Shown: positions 8,035 through 17,118, counted from the stretch's first letter. The stretch: 64,000 bases of DNA from Streptomyces sp. BK340 (GCF_007827595.1 NZ_VISR01000037.1:29858-93857), one strand, 5' to 3'. The notes: a model not told the origin generated them from the letters alone. Numbers and translations are program-made.

Positions 8035-8677
8035 ACACGATCATGGACCCCTGTGCCAGGGACCGCGTCGCCGCCGCGTGCAGGCCGAGCCACACATGCC
8101 GCTCGCGCGCGAAGGGGCTGGGGTCGTAGGGCGCCGGTACCGCGGGCTCCTCCAGTTCGGTGGGGGCGGCCGGCGGTGCCGGGGCAGCCGGCGGGTTGGC
8201 CGGGTCGATGCCGATCGACGGGGCCACCAGTTCCAGTTCCCTCAGCAGGGACTGGGAGGAGCCCAGGGGGCCGCCGCCGGCGAGGAGTTCGTCGCTGGAC
8301 AGCGGGTGCGGGAAGTCGACCGGGACGTAGGCGCCCGCGTGGTCGTAGTGCCACACCAGGTGGGACTGCTGGGCCGTCGACTCGAACATCTCCAGCAACT
8401 GCTCGTAGTCACCGCCCAGTTCGTCCACCGGGGTCACGGGCAGCCCGCACACCTGGAGCAGGTAGGCCCGGCGCAGGAAGTGCAGCGCGTCGTAGTCGAA
8501 GCCGGCCACCGGGGCCACCTCGCCGGACAGGCCCGGCATGTACTGGTACACCGGCACCGGCGGGAGACCGGCCGCGGCCAGCGCGTCGTTGTAGTGCGCG
8601 AGTTCCTCGGCGAACGGGTTGTCCGGGGTGTGGCACAACACGTCGACGAGCGGGACCAGCCACAGGTCACAGGCCAA
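8027..8677 (-). CDS. Hypothetical protein
   Basis: A 216-residue cytoplasmic protein that I do not recognise. The N-terminal two thirds is globular and rich in aromatic and acidic residues (DVLCHTPDNPFAEELAHYNDAL, GDYEQLLEMFE, LVWHYDHAGAYVPVDFP). A Pro/Ala-rich linker near 160-180 (ANPPAAPAPPAAPTE) precedes a C-terminal helix. Start: TTG 8677 lies seven bases after AGGAG, which decides for this codon. It is convergent with the gene at 7603-8034 (8-base overlap). No membrane segments or known motif. Confidence 0.8.
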   Translation of the reverse strand: MACDLWLVPLVDVLCHTPDNPFAEELAHYNDALAAAGLPPVPVYQYMPGLSGEVAPVAGFDYDALHFLRRAYLLQVCGLPVTPVDELGGDYEQLLEMFESTAQQSHLVWHYDHAGAYVPVDFPHPLSSDELLAGGGPLGSSQSLLRELELVAPSIGIDPANPPAAPAPPAAPTELEEPAVPAPYDPSPFARERHVWLGLHAAATRSLAQGSMIVFS

Positions 8678-8824
8678 AGGACAGCTCCTAGTGTGGGTCG
8701 ATCAGAGGCCGCACTCCGCGGGCAGGGCGTTCAGGAAGCGTAATCGCTACGGGGCATGTCGAGGCCCCCCGGTGTGACTTCCACTCTCTGTCCGGGGTGT
8801 TCGCACGGCGCGTGACGCAGCTGA

Positions 8825-9517
8825 TCAGGGCTGCTCGGCCAGGCGCTCGACGAGCGCGAGGGAGTGGGCGTTGGCCGCGGCCACGATGGCGCGGGCCGCC
8901 TCGGCGTCGCGGCGGGCCAGGGCGTCGACCAGCTCGGTGTGGCCGGCCCACAGGTGGTGGCGCACGTCGGGGAGGCGGCGCAGGTGCTGGACCGCGCAGA
9001 CCCAGGACTGGACCCGCAGGCGGTGCAGGAAGTCGGCCAGGTAGGGGTTGCCGAACAGGCCGCTCAGCTCGCGCCAGAAACGCAGGTCGTAGCCGATCAG
9101 CACGCTGAGGTCACCGGCCGCCGCCGCCCGCTGGGCCTCCTCGCCGCGCCGGCGCACCGCCGCCAGGGCCGCCGCCGTCCGCGGGTCCTCCGGGGCGGTG
9201 AAGGCCGGGTGGGTGGTGAGGGCCTGGAACATGCCGTCGGTGACCAGGCTGCGGGCCTCGATCATGCCCCGGTAGTCGGCGGGCGAGTACTCGGGGACGC
9301 GGAAGCCGCGGTGCTGGTCGGCCTCCAGGATGCCCTGCGCGGACAGGTCGACCAGTGCCTCGCGGACCGGGGTCGCCGAGACGCCGTACTGGTCGGCGAT
9401 CTCCTTGACCGTGAACGCCCGGCCCGGCTGCAGCCGCCCCGCCAGCACCTCGTCACGCAGCGCGTCCGCGATCTGCTGGCGCAGGGTGCTGCGCGTCACG
9501 GCGCCGTTGCCGGGCAT
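8825..9517 (-). CDS. GntR-family regulator (FCD subfamily)
   Basis: A 230-residue regulator. The winged helix-turn-helix at about 8-70 has the family pattern (RQQIADALRDEVLAGRLQPG, EIADQYGVSATPVREAL). The C-terminal all-helical FCD ligand domain shows the Asp/His metal-binding pattern expected for a small carboxylate ligand (HTELVDALARRDAEAA). ATG 9517 follows GGAGAGG. It lies 111 bases downstream of the aminotransferase gene on the same strand, with an inverted repeat between them, so it probably controls itself and perhaps the metabolism of the aminotransferase substrate (inference). Confidence 0.92.
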   Translation of the reverse strand: MPGNGAVTRSTLRQQIADALRDEVLAGRLQPGRAFTVKEIADQYGVSATPVREALVDLSAQGILEADQHRGFRVPEYSPADYRGMIEARSLVTDGMFQALTTHPAFTAPEDPRTAAALAAVRRRGEEAQRAAAAGDLSVLIGYDLRFWRELSGLFGNPYLADFLHRLRVQSWVCAVQHLRRLPDVRHHLWAGHTELVDALARRDAEAARAIVAAANAHSLALVERLAEQP

Positions 9518-9559
9518 CGTCCGGGCCTCTCCTCACGCGTATGGGTGACGTACTCGTAG

Positions 9560-9583
9560 GTGCTCGTCATCTCTTACGAGCAC
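9560..9583. promoter_or_regulatory. Inverted repeat, possible GntR operator
   Basis: A perfect 8-bp inverted repeat GTGCTCGT / ACGAGCAC with an 8-base spacer, 43 bases upstream of the GntR start; an outer GTGAC (9545) / GTCAC (9584) pair flanks it. The position suits an autoregulatory operator. A stem-loop ending the aminotransferase transcript is the alternative. Confidence 0.45.
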
Positions 9584-9628
9584 GTCACCTTACGCGTTCG
9601 GATCGGCCCGGCGGCAGCTGCCGTCCGG

Positions 9629-10984
9629 TTACGCCGTGTACTCGTCGGCGACGCTCAGCGCCGCGTCCAGAGCCGCCAGGCCCTCCTTCAGCTCGGCCTC
9701 GGAGACGTTGCAGGGCGGGACGATGTGCGTCCGGTTCATGTTGATGAAGGGCCACAGTCCGTGCTGCTTGGCGGCGGCACCGAACGCGGCCATGGGGGCG
9801 TTCGCCTCGCCGGCCGCGTTGTAGGGCACCAGCGGCTCCCGGGTCTCCCGGTTCTTCACCAGGTCCAGCGCCCAGAACATGCCGACGCCACGGACCTCGC
9901 CGACGCTCGGGTGCCGCTGGGCCAGCTCGGCCAGGGCGGGTCCGACGACGCTCGCGCCGAGCCGCCCGGCGTTCTCGACGACGCCCTCCTCCGCCATCAC
10001 GTTGATCGTGGCGACGGCGGCGGCGCAGGCCAGCGGGTGCCCGGAGTAGGTGAGACCGCCCGGGTAGGGCCGCTTGCCGAAGGTCTCGGCGATCTTCTCG
10101 GAGATGGCCACACCGCCGAGGGGCACGTAACCCGAGTTCACACCCTTGGCGAAGGTCATCAGGTCCGGCACGACACCGAACAGGTCCGCGGCGAACCACT
10201 CACCGGTCCGCCCGAACCCGGCCATGACCTCGTCCAGGATGAACACGATCCCGTACTTGTCACAGATCTCCCGGACCCCGGCCAGGTAGCCGGGCGGCGG
10301 GACCATGATCCCGGCGGTGCCGGGCACGGTCTCCAGGACGATCGCCGCGACCGTCCCCGGCCCCTCGAAGGCGATCGTCGTCTCCAGGTGCTCCAGCGCC
10401 CGCGCGGTCTCCTGCTCCTCGGTCTCCGAGTAGAAGCGGGAGCGGTAGAGGAAGGGCGCCCAGAAGTGCACCACACCGGCACTGGCGCTGTCGGAGGCCC
10501 AGCGGCGCGGGTCACCGGTGACGTTGATCGCCTGCTGGGTGCCGCCGTGGTACGAGCGGTACGCCGAGAGCACCTTCGCGCGGCCCGTGTGCAGCCGGGA
10601 CATGCGAATGGCGTGCTCGATGGCGTCCGCGCCGCCGTTGGTGAAGAAGATCTTGTCCAGGTCGCCGGGGGTCCGCTCGGCGATCAGCCGGGCCGCCTCC
10701 GAGCGCGCCTCGACGGCGAACGCGGGCGCGAACGTCGTCATCTTCGCCGCCTGCTCCTGGATCGCGGCGACGACCTTGGGGTGCTGGTAGCCGATGTTGG
10801 TGAAGACGAGTCCGCTGGTGAAGTCCAGGTAGCGCCTGCCGTCGTAGTCCCAGAAGTAGGACCCCTCGGCGCCGGCGACGGCGAGCGGGTCGATGAGGTC
10901 CTGGGCGGACCAGGAGTGGAAGACATGCGCACGGTCCGCGGCCTTCACCGCGGCGCCGGCTTCGGGGCTGAGCTGAGGGGTCAT
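9629..10984 (-). CDS. Class-III PLP-dependent aminotransferase
   Basis: A 451-residue enzyme of the omega-aminotransferase class. Early block YFWDYDGRRYLDF, substrate/PLP region FFTNGGADAIEHAIR and AYRSYHGGT, the cofactor Asp in FILDEVMAGFGRTG, and the Schiff-base Lys in LMTFAKGVNSGYVPLGG are all present and in order, so it should be active. The family transfers amino groups between amines or beta/omega-amino acids and pyruvate or a keto acid; the exact substrate cannot be read. ATG 10984 has no clear ribosome site, so translation may be leaderless or weak. The FCD regulator downstream may sense its substrate. Confidence 0.92.
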   Translation of the reverse strand: MTPQLSPEAGAAVKAADRAHVFHSWSAQDLIDPLAVAGAEGSYFWDYDGRRYLDFTSGLVFTNIGYQHPKVVAAIQEQAAKMTTFAPAFAVEARSEAARLIAERTPGDLDKIFFTNGGADAIEHAIRMSRLHTGRAKVLSAYRSYHGGTQQAINVTGDPRRWASDSASAGVVHFWAPFLYRSRFYSETEEQETARALEHLETTIAFEGPGTVAAIVLETVPGTAGIMVPPPGYLAGVREICDKYGIVFILDEVMAGFGRTGEWFAADLFGVVPDLMTFAKGVNSGYVPLGGVAISEKIAETFGKRPYPGGLTYSGHPLACAAAVATINVMAEEGVVENAGRLGASVVGPALAELAQRHPSVGEVRGVGMFWALDLVKNRETREPLVPYNAAGEANAPMAAFGAAAKQHGLWPFINMNRTHIVPPCNVSEAELKEGLAALDAALSVADEYTA

Positions 10985-11179
10985 GCGGGCGAGCGTAAAT
11001 GTCCGGGATGCGGACGCGACATCGGCGTCCTGTTCCGTGGGCGGGGCTTTTCCGCGACAGGTTGTCGACGTGCGACGGCACCGCCGTTACGGAACCGTAG
11101 ACCCAGGTCCGCGCGGCCCCCCGCGCGGCCGCACTATTCTCGGTCCGTTGCAGACCTATGGGGGGAAGGCGGCGCGGGG

Positions 11180-13210
11180 ATGGACAAGCTGGGACCGGGG
11201 GATCCGCAGGGGATCGGGGCGTACCGGCTGCTCGCGCGGCTCGGCGCGGGCGGAATGGGGCATGTGTACCTGGCCCGGTCCGACCGGGGCCGTACGGTCG
11301 CCGTGAAGCTGGTGCGCGAGGAGCTGGCCGAGCAGGAGGAGTTCCGGGCGCGGTTCCGGCAGGAAGTGACGGCCGCGCGGCGGGTCGGCGGGCACTGGAC
11401 CGCGCCCGTGCTGGACGCGGACACCGAGGCCGCGGTGCCCTGGGTGGCCACCGGGTACGTCGCCGGGCCCAGCCTGCAGCAGGTCGTCTCACGCGATCAC
11501 GGGGCGCTGCCCGAGCGGTCGGTACGGATCCTCGCGGCGGGGCTCGCGCACGCACTCAAGGACATCCACGCGGCCGGGATCGTGCACCGGGATCTGAAGC
11601 CGTCCAACGTGCTCGTCACCATCGACGGGCCGCGGGTGATCGACTTCGGGATCGCGCGGGCGATGGAGACCATGGCGGGGGACGGGCTGACCCGTACCGG
11701 GGCGCTGGTCGGGTCGCCCGGGTTCATGGCGCCCGAGCAGGTGCGGGGGGACCGGATCACGCCCGCGTGCGACGTCTTCTGCCTGGGGTCCGTGCTCGCC
11801 TACGCCGCCACCGGTGTGCTGCCCTTCGGGGGTGCCAACAGCGGGGTGCACGCCCTGATGTTCCGGATCGCCCAGGAGGAGCCGGATCTTGAGGGGGTCC
11901 CGGAGGGGATCGCGGATCTGGTGCGGGACTGTCTGAAGAAGGATCCCGCTGCCCGGCCTTCGCTGGATCGCATTCTGGAGCGGACGGGGGCGGAGGACAC
12001 GGTGTCCGGGGGGCGGTCCCGGGATCCCTGGCTGCCGGGGGCGTTGGTGGCGCAGCTGGGGCGGCATGCGGTGCAGCTGCTGGACGCGGAGGATCCGGCG
12101 TCCGATTCGATGCCGGGTGCGGGTGCGGGTGCGTCGGGGGCCAACCGGCCTGCGGCCGGGTCTGGGTTCCCACCCGCACCACCCGTGCAGCAACCGTCGT
12201 CGGGTGCGGGTGGCCCCGGTGGGGCGGAAGCGCCGCCGGCGGGTGCGGGTGCGCCGGGGGTGCCTGCTCCTGCCTGGGTGCAGCAGCAGGGAGGTGGCGG
12301 GTCGCCCGAGCACTCTTCCGCCGCTGATGACGTTTCCGCGGCGCCCCCGGCCAAGGGGAGCGGCGCGGCCCTCAATCATCTTCCGACCCTGGTTTCCGGG
12401 CAGACCCCGCCGCCCGCACCGCCTCCCGCCGCTCCCGGCTACGGTGCGGCGGCCGGGCCGTACGCCCCGCCGGGGCAGTACGGGTATCCGCAGCAGCCCC
12501 AGCAGCATCCTCAGTCCCAGGCCCCGGCCTACGGCTACCCGCAGCAGCCGTACAACCCCTACGGCGGTGGCGGCCTCGGTTCCACCCCGCCGTACGGGCC
12601 GCCGCCGGTCTGGGTTCCGCAGGAGCCCGAGCGGCGGAACGGGCGGTCCACCGCGTTGCTCGTCGTGATCGCGCTGGTCGTGGCGCTGGGCGCGGGCGGG
12701 TCGGTGTACGCGCTGATGAACCATGGCGGGGACGACGGCAAGGCCGGGGGGACGGTCAGTCCGGGGCCCACCGTCACCACCACCGCGCCGGGCGGCACCT
12801 CGCCCGCGCCCACCCCCACGACCTCGGCGCCGTCCTCCTCCGCGCCGGCGGACGGGGCGATCCCGGCCGGGTACCTCGGCACCTGGCAGACCACGATCGA
12901 CAACGCCAATGGCACCAACTCCCGTCAACTGACCATCCAGCAGGGGAAGGTGGGGGACACCGTCCTCACGCTCGTCGCGGACGGACCCACCGCGGGCGGC
13001 GGCACGTACCACTGCGTGTTCGAGGCGGAGCTCAGCGAACAGCCGGGCGGCAACGGGCCGTTGGAGATCGGACCGTCGAGCGTCAGTTCCGGTGAGCCGC
13101 TGTCCTCCTGCTCGCCGGGCGAGGCCACCGAGATCACGCTGCTGCCGGACGGGCGGCTGAAGCGGGTGAAGAGGAGCGGCGGGGAGAGCCTGACGTACAC
13201 CAAGCAGTGA
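11180..13210 (+). CDS. Membrane-anchored Ser/Thr protein kinase
   Basis: A 676-residue Hanks-type kinase: glycine loop LGAGGMGHVYLAR at 21-33, Lys 43, HRDLKPSN at 136-143, DFG at 155-157, SPGFMAPEQVRG in the activation segment. A long Pro/Gly/Ala/Gln-rich linker (about 290-480) leads to one membrane segment near 490-512. The short exported domain begins with GYLGTWQTTI and has two visible Cys. The frame is open far upstream, but ATG 11180 follows a GGGG stretch and matches the paralogue at 48-1976. The neighbours downstream are the SLATT/YbaB/RecR group. It likely senses an outside signal, but nothing in the sequence names it. Confidence 0.93.
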   Translation: MDKLGPGDPQGIGAYRLLARLGAGGMGHVYLARSDRGRTVAVKLVREELAEQEEFRARFRQEVTAARRVGGHWTAPVLDADTEAAVPWVATGYVAGPSLQQVVSRDHGALPERSVRILAAGLAHALKDIHAAGIVHRDLKPSNVLVTIDGPRVIDFGIARAMETMAGDGLTRTGALVGSPGFMAPEQVRGDRITPACDVFCLGSVLAYAATGVLPFGGANSGVHALMFRIAQEEPDLEGVPEGIADLVRDCLKKDPAARPSLDRILERTGAEDTVSGGRSRDPWLPGALVAQLGRHAVQLLDAEDPASDSMPGAGAGASGANRPAAGSGFPPAPPVQQPSSGAGGPGGAEAPPAGAGAPGVPAPAWVQQQGGGGSPEHSSAADDVSAAPPAKGSGAALNHLPTLVSGQTPPPAPPPAAPGYGAAAGPYAPPGQYGYPQQPQQHPQSQAPAYGYPQQPYNPYGGGGLGSTPPYGPPPVWVPQEPERRNGRSTALLVVIALVVALGAGGSVYALMNHGGDDGKAGGTVSPGPTVTTTAPGGTSPAPTPTTSAPSSSAPADGAIPAGYLGTWQTTIDNANGTNSRQLTIQQGKVGDTVLTLVADGPTAGGGTYHCVFEAELSEQPGGNGPLEIGPSSVSSGEPLSSCSPGEATEITLLPDGRLKRVKRSGGESLTYTKQ

Positions 13211-13281
13211 GGTGAACCCGCCTGCCTGCGGCGGCTGTTGAACGTTGGGCGAACTCCGGCCCACGCGTCCGGTTCGTCCCC

Positions 13282-13440
13282 TTGCCTTCAAGGCAGTGGG
13301 GAAGTGTCGGCTACCGCGTGCGCGTCCCGCTGAACCGGGGCGACCGCTTCGAGCTGCTCGTGCTGCTGTCCGGCGGGGACGTCGGCCGGGAGATCCGGAT
13401 CGTCGGCGGGGATCAGGTGCTGGACCCCGGAGGGCATGAA
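13282..13440 (+). other. Possible gene remnant
   Basis: Between the kinase and the SLATT gene, one frame reads GSVGYRVRVPLNRGDRFELL and goes on with VLLSGGDVGREIRIVGGDQVLDP, which looks like a genuine beta-rich protein fragment. It lacks a credible ATG/GTG with a ribosome site and soon runs antisense to the next gene. I take it as a possible decayed fragment; chance coding in a GC-rich frame is the alternative. Confidence 0.25.
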
Positions 13441-13471
13441 GCTGCGCCTGGCCGGCCGAAGGGGCGGGTGC

Positions 13472-14221
13472 CTATCGGGGCTCCGGCGGACGCTGCCTCG
13501 GCATGTTCGGGCGCGTCCCGTTCGCCGGCGGCAGCGGAAACCGTCCCACGGGGCTGCCCGGATCCACCCGCGCCCCGGATGCCACCGCCGCCTGGATGCC
13601 CAGCGGGGCCGAACCCGTGCGGAACTCCACCATCCAGTCGGCCGTCTCCGTGCGCACCAGCTCCATCACGTCCTCGGAGAACCGGCGCAGAACCGCCAGG
13701 CACCGCTCGGCGGCCTCACCGGCCGTCCCCTCCGCCGGCCCCAGGACCTCCCGCACGCTCTCCGACGCCCAGTCGAACTGCAACACCTGCAACCGCCGCT
13801 GCACAGCCTGCGCGGTCGCCACGTCCCTTATCCAGCCCGACGTGACCCCGAAGAACCGGTCTACCGCGACACACGCCACCGCGAGCATCAGCGCCAGATA
13901 CCCCCAGGGCGCCACCCCGCCGACCACCCCGGTCAGGTCCAGCAGCGGCAGCGCGGCCCCGCACACCGCCCCCGCCGCCGCCCCGGCCCGCAGCGCCCGT
14001 GCCCCGCGCCGCTTCCACACCCGGTCCGCGAGATACCAGGACGCCGTCTGCAGTGCTCCCCGCTCCACCCACCGGTACAGCTCGTCGAGCCGCTCGGCGG
14101 GCTCCCCCCAGTCCCCGAGCGGGAACGACCGCCCGGTCAGATCGCCCGGCCGCGGCCCGGCCGCACCCTCGCCCCACCCGTCCTGAGGCGGACCCTCGGG
14201 CTGCATCTCCGGCTGAGCCAC
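13472..14221 (-). CDS. SLATT-like two-TM membrane protein
   Basis: A 249-residue protein. It has a helical N-terminal part (PAERLDELYRWVERGALQTASWYLADRVWKRRGARA split over 48-85), then two adjacent membrane helices (about 88-105 and 112-130) and a long helical cytoplasmic tail with QRRLQVLQFDW. This matches the SLATT architecture, a two-TM domain proposed to form pores in nucleotide-activated conflict systems. GTG 14221 is preferred over GTG 14242 because GGGAG lies six bases before it. It is divergent from ybaB-recR. No SMODS or SLOG nucleotide enzyme is seen nearby, so a defence role is unsupported here. Confidence 0.82.
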   Translation of the reverse strand: MAQPEMQPEGPPQDGWGEGAAGPRPGDLTGRSFPLGDWGEPAERLDELYRWVERGALQTASWYLADRVWKRRGARALRAGAAAGAVCGAALPLLDLTGVVGGVAPWGYLALMLAVACVAVDRFFGVTSGWIRDVATAQAVQRRLQVLQFDWASESVREVLGPAEGTAGEAAERCLAVLRRFSEDVMELVRTETADWMVEFRTGSAPLGIQAAVASGARVDPGSPVGRFPLPPANGTRPNMPRQRPPEPR

Positions 14222-14493
14222 CCGGCACTCCCTACTGAACACGACACTGGAACAGGGCCCGTCACATTGCGTGACATTGCAAGCCGACGCGCGTCATCCT
14301 TCCTACCGCCCAACGGGTGGCGGGGACGGAGCTTTCCCCTCTTTTCCGCCCGGAAGAGGGCCTTGATCAGGTATACGACTGCCACTGCTCTCACTCGAAA
14401 GAGTGGCGGGGCGATGGCCGCGCAGACCACGTAGGCTCGTGCACAACGGAGAAACGACGCCGCAGGCGACGAACGAGGAACCAGGAGCTGATC

Positions 14494-14838
14494 GTGATCC
14501 CCGGTGGTGGCCAGCCGAACATGCAGCAGTTGCTCCAGCAGGCCCAGAAGATGCAGCAGGACCTGCAGCGGGCGCAGGAGGAACTGGCGAACACGGAGGT
14601 CGACGGGCAGGCGGGCGGCGGGCTGGTACGGGCCACCGTCACCGGTTCCGGCGAGCTGCGCGGCCTGAAGATCGACCCGAAGGCGGTGGACCCGGAGGAC
14701 ACCGAGACCCTCGCCGACCTGATCGTGGCGGCCGTCCAGGCGGCCAACGAGAACGCGCAGACGCTCCAGCAGCAGAAGCTGGGCCCCCTGGCGCAGGGCC
14801 TCGGCGGCGGCAGCGGCATCCCCGGTCTGCCCTTCTAA
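14494..14838 (+). CDS. YbaB/EbfC nucleoid-associated protein
   Basis: A 114-residue protein. The family core is clear: MQQLLQQAQKMQQDLQRAQEE (split helix), the strand VTGSGELRGLKIDPKAVDPED and a second helix ending in LQQQKLGPLAQGL. YbaB proteins form dimers that bind DNA without strong sequence preference. GTG 14494 sits six bases after AGGAG. It is followed 55 bases later by recR, the usual partner in many bacteria, which points to co-transcription and a role near recombination or repair. Confidence 0.95.
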   Translation: MIPGGGQPNMQQLLQQAQKMQQDLQRAQEELANTEVDGQAGGGLVRATVTGSGELRGLKIDPKAVDPEDTETLADLIVAAVQAANENAQTLQQQKLGPLAQGLGGGSGIPGLPF

Positions 14839-14893
14839 GACGGGGCGCGGCCAACTACCGTACGCACTGAAAGACTCCAGGAAGGGCAGTCCG

Positions 14894-15493
14894 TTGTACG
14901 AAGGCGTGGTTCAGGACCTCATCGACGAGCTGGGTCGGCTGCCCGGCGTCGGTCCCAAGAGCGCGCAGCGGATCGCCTTCCACATCCTGCAGGCGGAGCC
15001 GACGGACGTCCGTCGGCTCGCCCAGGCCCTCCTCGAGGTGAAGGCGAAGGTCCGCTTCTGCGCGACCTGCGGCAACGTGGCACAGGAGGAGCTGTGCAAC
15101 ATCTGCCGCGATCCTCGCCGCGACCCCTCGGTCATCTGTGTCGTGGAGGAGCCCAAGGACGTCGTCGCCATCGAGCGCACCCGCGAGTTCCGCGGCCGCT
15201 ACCACGTGCTCGGCGGCGCGATCAGCCCGATCGAGGGCGTAGGCCCCGACGACCTGCGTATACGAGAACTTCTCGCACGGTTGGCCGACGGGACGGTCAC
15301 GGAGCTGATCCTGGCCACGGACCCGAATCTGGAAGGCGAGGCCACGGCCACGTATCTCGCCCGCATGATCAAGCCCATGGGCCTCAAGGTCACCCGCCTG
15401 GCCAGCGGCCTCCCGGTGGGTGGCGACCTGGAATACGCGGACGAGGTCACCCTCGGCCGCGCCTTCGAGGGGAGACGACTCCTAGATGTCTGA
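14894..15493 (+). CDS. recR: Recombination mediator RecR
   Basis: A 199-residue RecR. It has the N-terminal helix-hairpin-helix (LIDELGRLPGVGPKSAQR), the four-Cys zinc finger (CATCGN ... CNIC), the Toprim domain (VVEEPKDVVAIER, HVLGGAISP, ATDPNLEGEATA) and the C-terminal Walker-B-like segment. It loads RecA with RecFO at gaps. The TTG start at 14894 with GGAAGGG upstream gives the normal MYEGVVQDL N-terminus. It overlaps the next gene by 8 bases. Confidence 0.97.
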   Translation: MYEGVVQDLIDELGRLPGVGPKSAQRIAFHILQAEPTDVRRLAQALLEVKAKVRFCATCGNVAQEELCNICRDPRRDPSVICVVEEPKDVVAIERTREFRGRYHVLGGAISPIEGVGPDDLRIRELLARLADGTVTELILATDPNLEGEATATYLARMIKPMGLKVTRLASGLPVGGDLEYADEVTLGRAFEGRRLLDV

Positions 15494-16145
15494 CGCCACG
15501 CTGCACGCGACCGGCCAGAACCCGGACGACTTCGCGGTCCAGATCGCGGACCAGATCGAGAGCTTCCTGGTGGCCGTCACAGAGGTGGCGAAGGGCGACG
15601 AACCCGACTCGGCCGTCCCCTTCCTGCTTCTGGAGGTCTCCCAGCTCCTCCTGGCCGGCGGCCGCCTCGGCGCGCACGAGGACATCGTCCCCGACGAGCG
15701 CTACGAGCCCGACCTCGGCCCCGAGCAGGACGTGGACGTACTGCGCGAGAACCTGGCCCGGCTCCTCGACCCCATCGACGTCTACTCCGAGGTCTTCGAC
15801 CCCTACGAGCCCCGGACGGCTCCCGTCCCGGCCCGTATCTCCGACGACCTCGCCGACGTCGTCACCGACCTCCGCCACGGCATGGCCCACTACCGCTCGG
15901 GCCGAACCACGGAGGCCCTGTGGTGGTGGCAGTTCTCCTACTTCTCGAACTGGGGCGGCACCGCCTCCGCAGCGCTCCGCGCCCTCCAGTCCCTGGTGGC
16001 GCACGTCCGCCTGAACCAGCCCCTGGAAGAGCTCGACGGCCTCGACACCGACCAGGCCATGGGCGACGAGACCCTGGAGTTCGAGGCGGGCAGGGTCATG
16101 GCGGAGGAGATCGGCGGTCCCCTGGGGATGCGCCCGGCCAAGTAG
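15486..16145 (+). CDS. DUF5063 domain protein
   Basis: A 219-residue acidic helical protein that begins inside the recR stop region (8-base overlap, so coupled). Typical marks of DUF5063 are the helical N-terminus (FAVQIADQIESFLVAVTEVA), VYSEVFDPYEP, and the aromatic block EALWWWQFSYFSNWG. It is consistently found downstream of ybaB-recR in actinomycetes. The function is unknown; the position suggests a link with recombination or the replication fork. Confidence 0.9.
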   Translation: MSDATLHATGQNPDDFAVQIADQIESFLVAVTEVAKGDEPDSAVPFLLLEVSQLLLAGGRLGAHEDIVPDERYEPDLGPEQDVDVLRENLARLLDPIDVYSEVFDPYEPRTAPVPARISDDLADVVTDLRHGMAHYRSGRTTEALWWWQFSYFSNWGGTASAALRALQSLVAHVRLNQPLEELDGLDTDQAMGDETLEFEAGRVMAEEIGGPLGMRPAK

Positions 16146-16160
16146 CGCGCCCGGACCCGC

Positions 16161-16855
16161 TCACGGCCCCCACAGTCCCTTCGCCAGGGTCGTCGCCCCG
16201 CCCGCGAGCGCGAGCAGCAGCACCAACAGCCGCGCCCGCGGTTCGGGGACCCGTCCGGCGAGCGCCCGGCCGAGCAGCGCCCCCGTGGTCATCGCGGCCA
16301 CGGCGGCGCCCCACCACTGGGCCGTCCCCAGCCGGGGCGTCCCGTTGGCGGCCACGGAGAAGGCGTTGACCAGGACGCCGTGGAACTGCGCGTTGGGCAC
16401 GAACTCCCGTACGGTCCAGCCCGCGTTGACCGCGTAGAGGGAGACGGGCGGCCCGCCGCCGGCCGCCGAGTTCATGAAGCCGCCACCGCGCGGGCCGCGA
16501 CTGCACCCCGCGTGCCCCGCAGGACCAGCAGGACGGCACACGTGACCAGGCCGCCCATGACCAACAGCAGGACCGGATCGGGAAGTTGGCGGGTCATCCA
16601 GACTCCGGCCGGCACCGTGCACGCCGCTGCTACGCACAACGGCACCATCGCCCGCGGCCGCACCCGCCGTCATCCTCCGGCGAGGCCCACCACGCCGACG
16701 GCGCCGGCGGCGCAGTTGGCGAGCGTGACCCCGTCGCCCGACCCGAGCAGCAGCACCAGCCCGGGGACGGCGACCAGCGCGAACCCCATCCCGGTGATCC
16801 ACTGCACGGCCGAGCCGAGCAGCACGATCGCGCCGGGCAGCAGGTCGCTTGTCAC
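16161..16855 (-). pseudogene. Broken TauE/SafE-type permease
   Basis: Three pieces read in order as one TauE/SafE (sulfite/organosulfonate exporter-like) permease of about 231 residues. The first piece (from GTG 16855, AGGAG upstream) ends GVVGLAGG at a TGA near 16670. The same frame then continues RRVRPRAMVPLCV, so the stop fits a single TGG-to-TGA change. The second piece runs into a TGA near 16472. The family motif GFMNSAAGGGPPVSLYAV continues in another frame, which needs one missing base near 16478. The total of 695 nt is one short of a multiple of three. It is convergent with DUF5063. Either a young pseudogene or two sequence errors. Confidence 0.85.
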
Positions 16856-17118
16856 GGTTGGGCAGTCTCCTGCCGCCGTCCGGGCGTGATCAAGGCGTCG
16901 GCGGGGACGGACGGCGGCCCCCTGGTGCTTGAAACTTGAATCACAGGCCCACTGTGAGCCGGGGCACGTTCCGCGTGGCGTGTCGTGCGCTGGGCAGGTT
17001 CCGGTCGCGAGCGCGTCGATCTCCCACCGTCAGACGTCTCACCATGCGGGACCAGGACGGTGGATTTCGGGCGCTCGTTAGACTGAGCCGACACAAACGA
17101 ACCGAGCGAGGAGCGCAC

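Noticed and set aside
9560..11179. N-terminal extension of the second kinase over the aminotransferase
   Set aside because: Antisense to a well supported gene; a proper start with ribosome site exists at 11180.
13436..14434. 332-codon frame antisense to the SLATT gene
   Set aside because: Arg/Pro-rich, no motif, and the minus-strand protein has membrane helices and helical coiled parts.
16161..16802. Complete gene in the third frame of the TauE region
   Set aside because: Only its 3' half matches the permease family; the rest is out of frame with the conserved N-terminal part.
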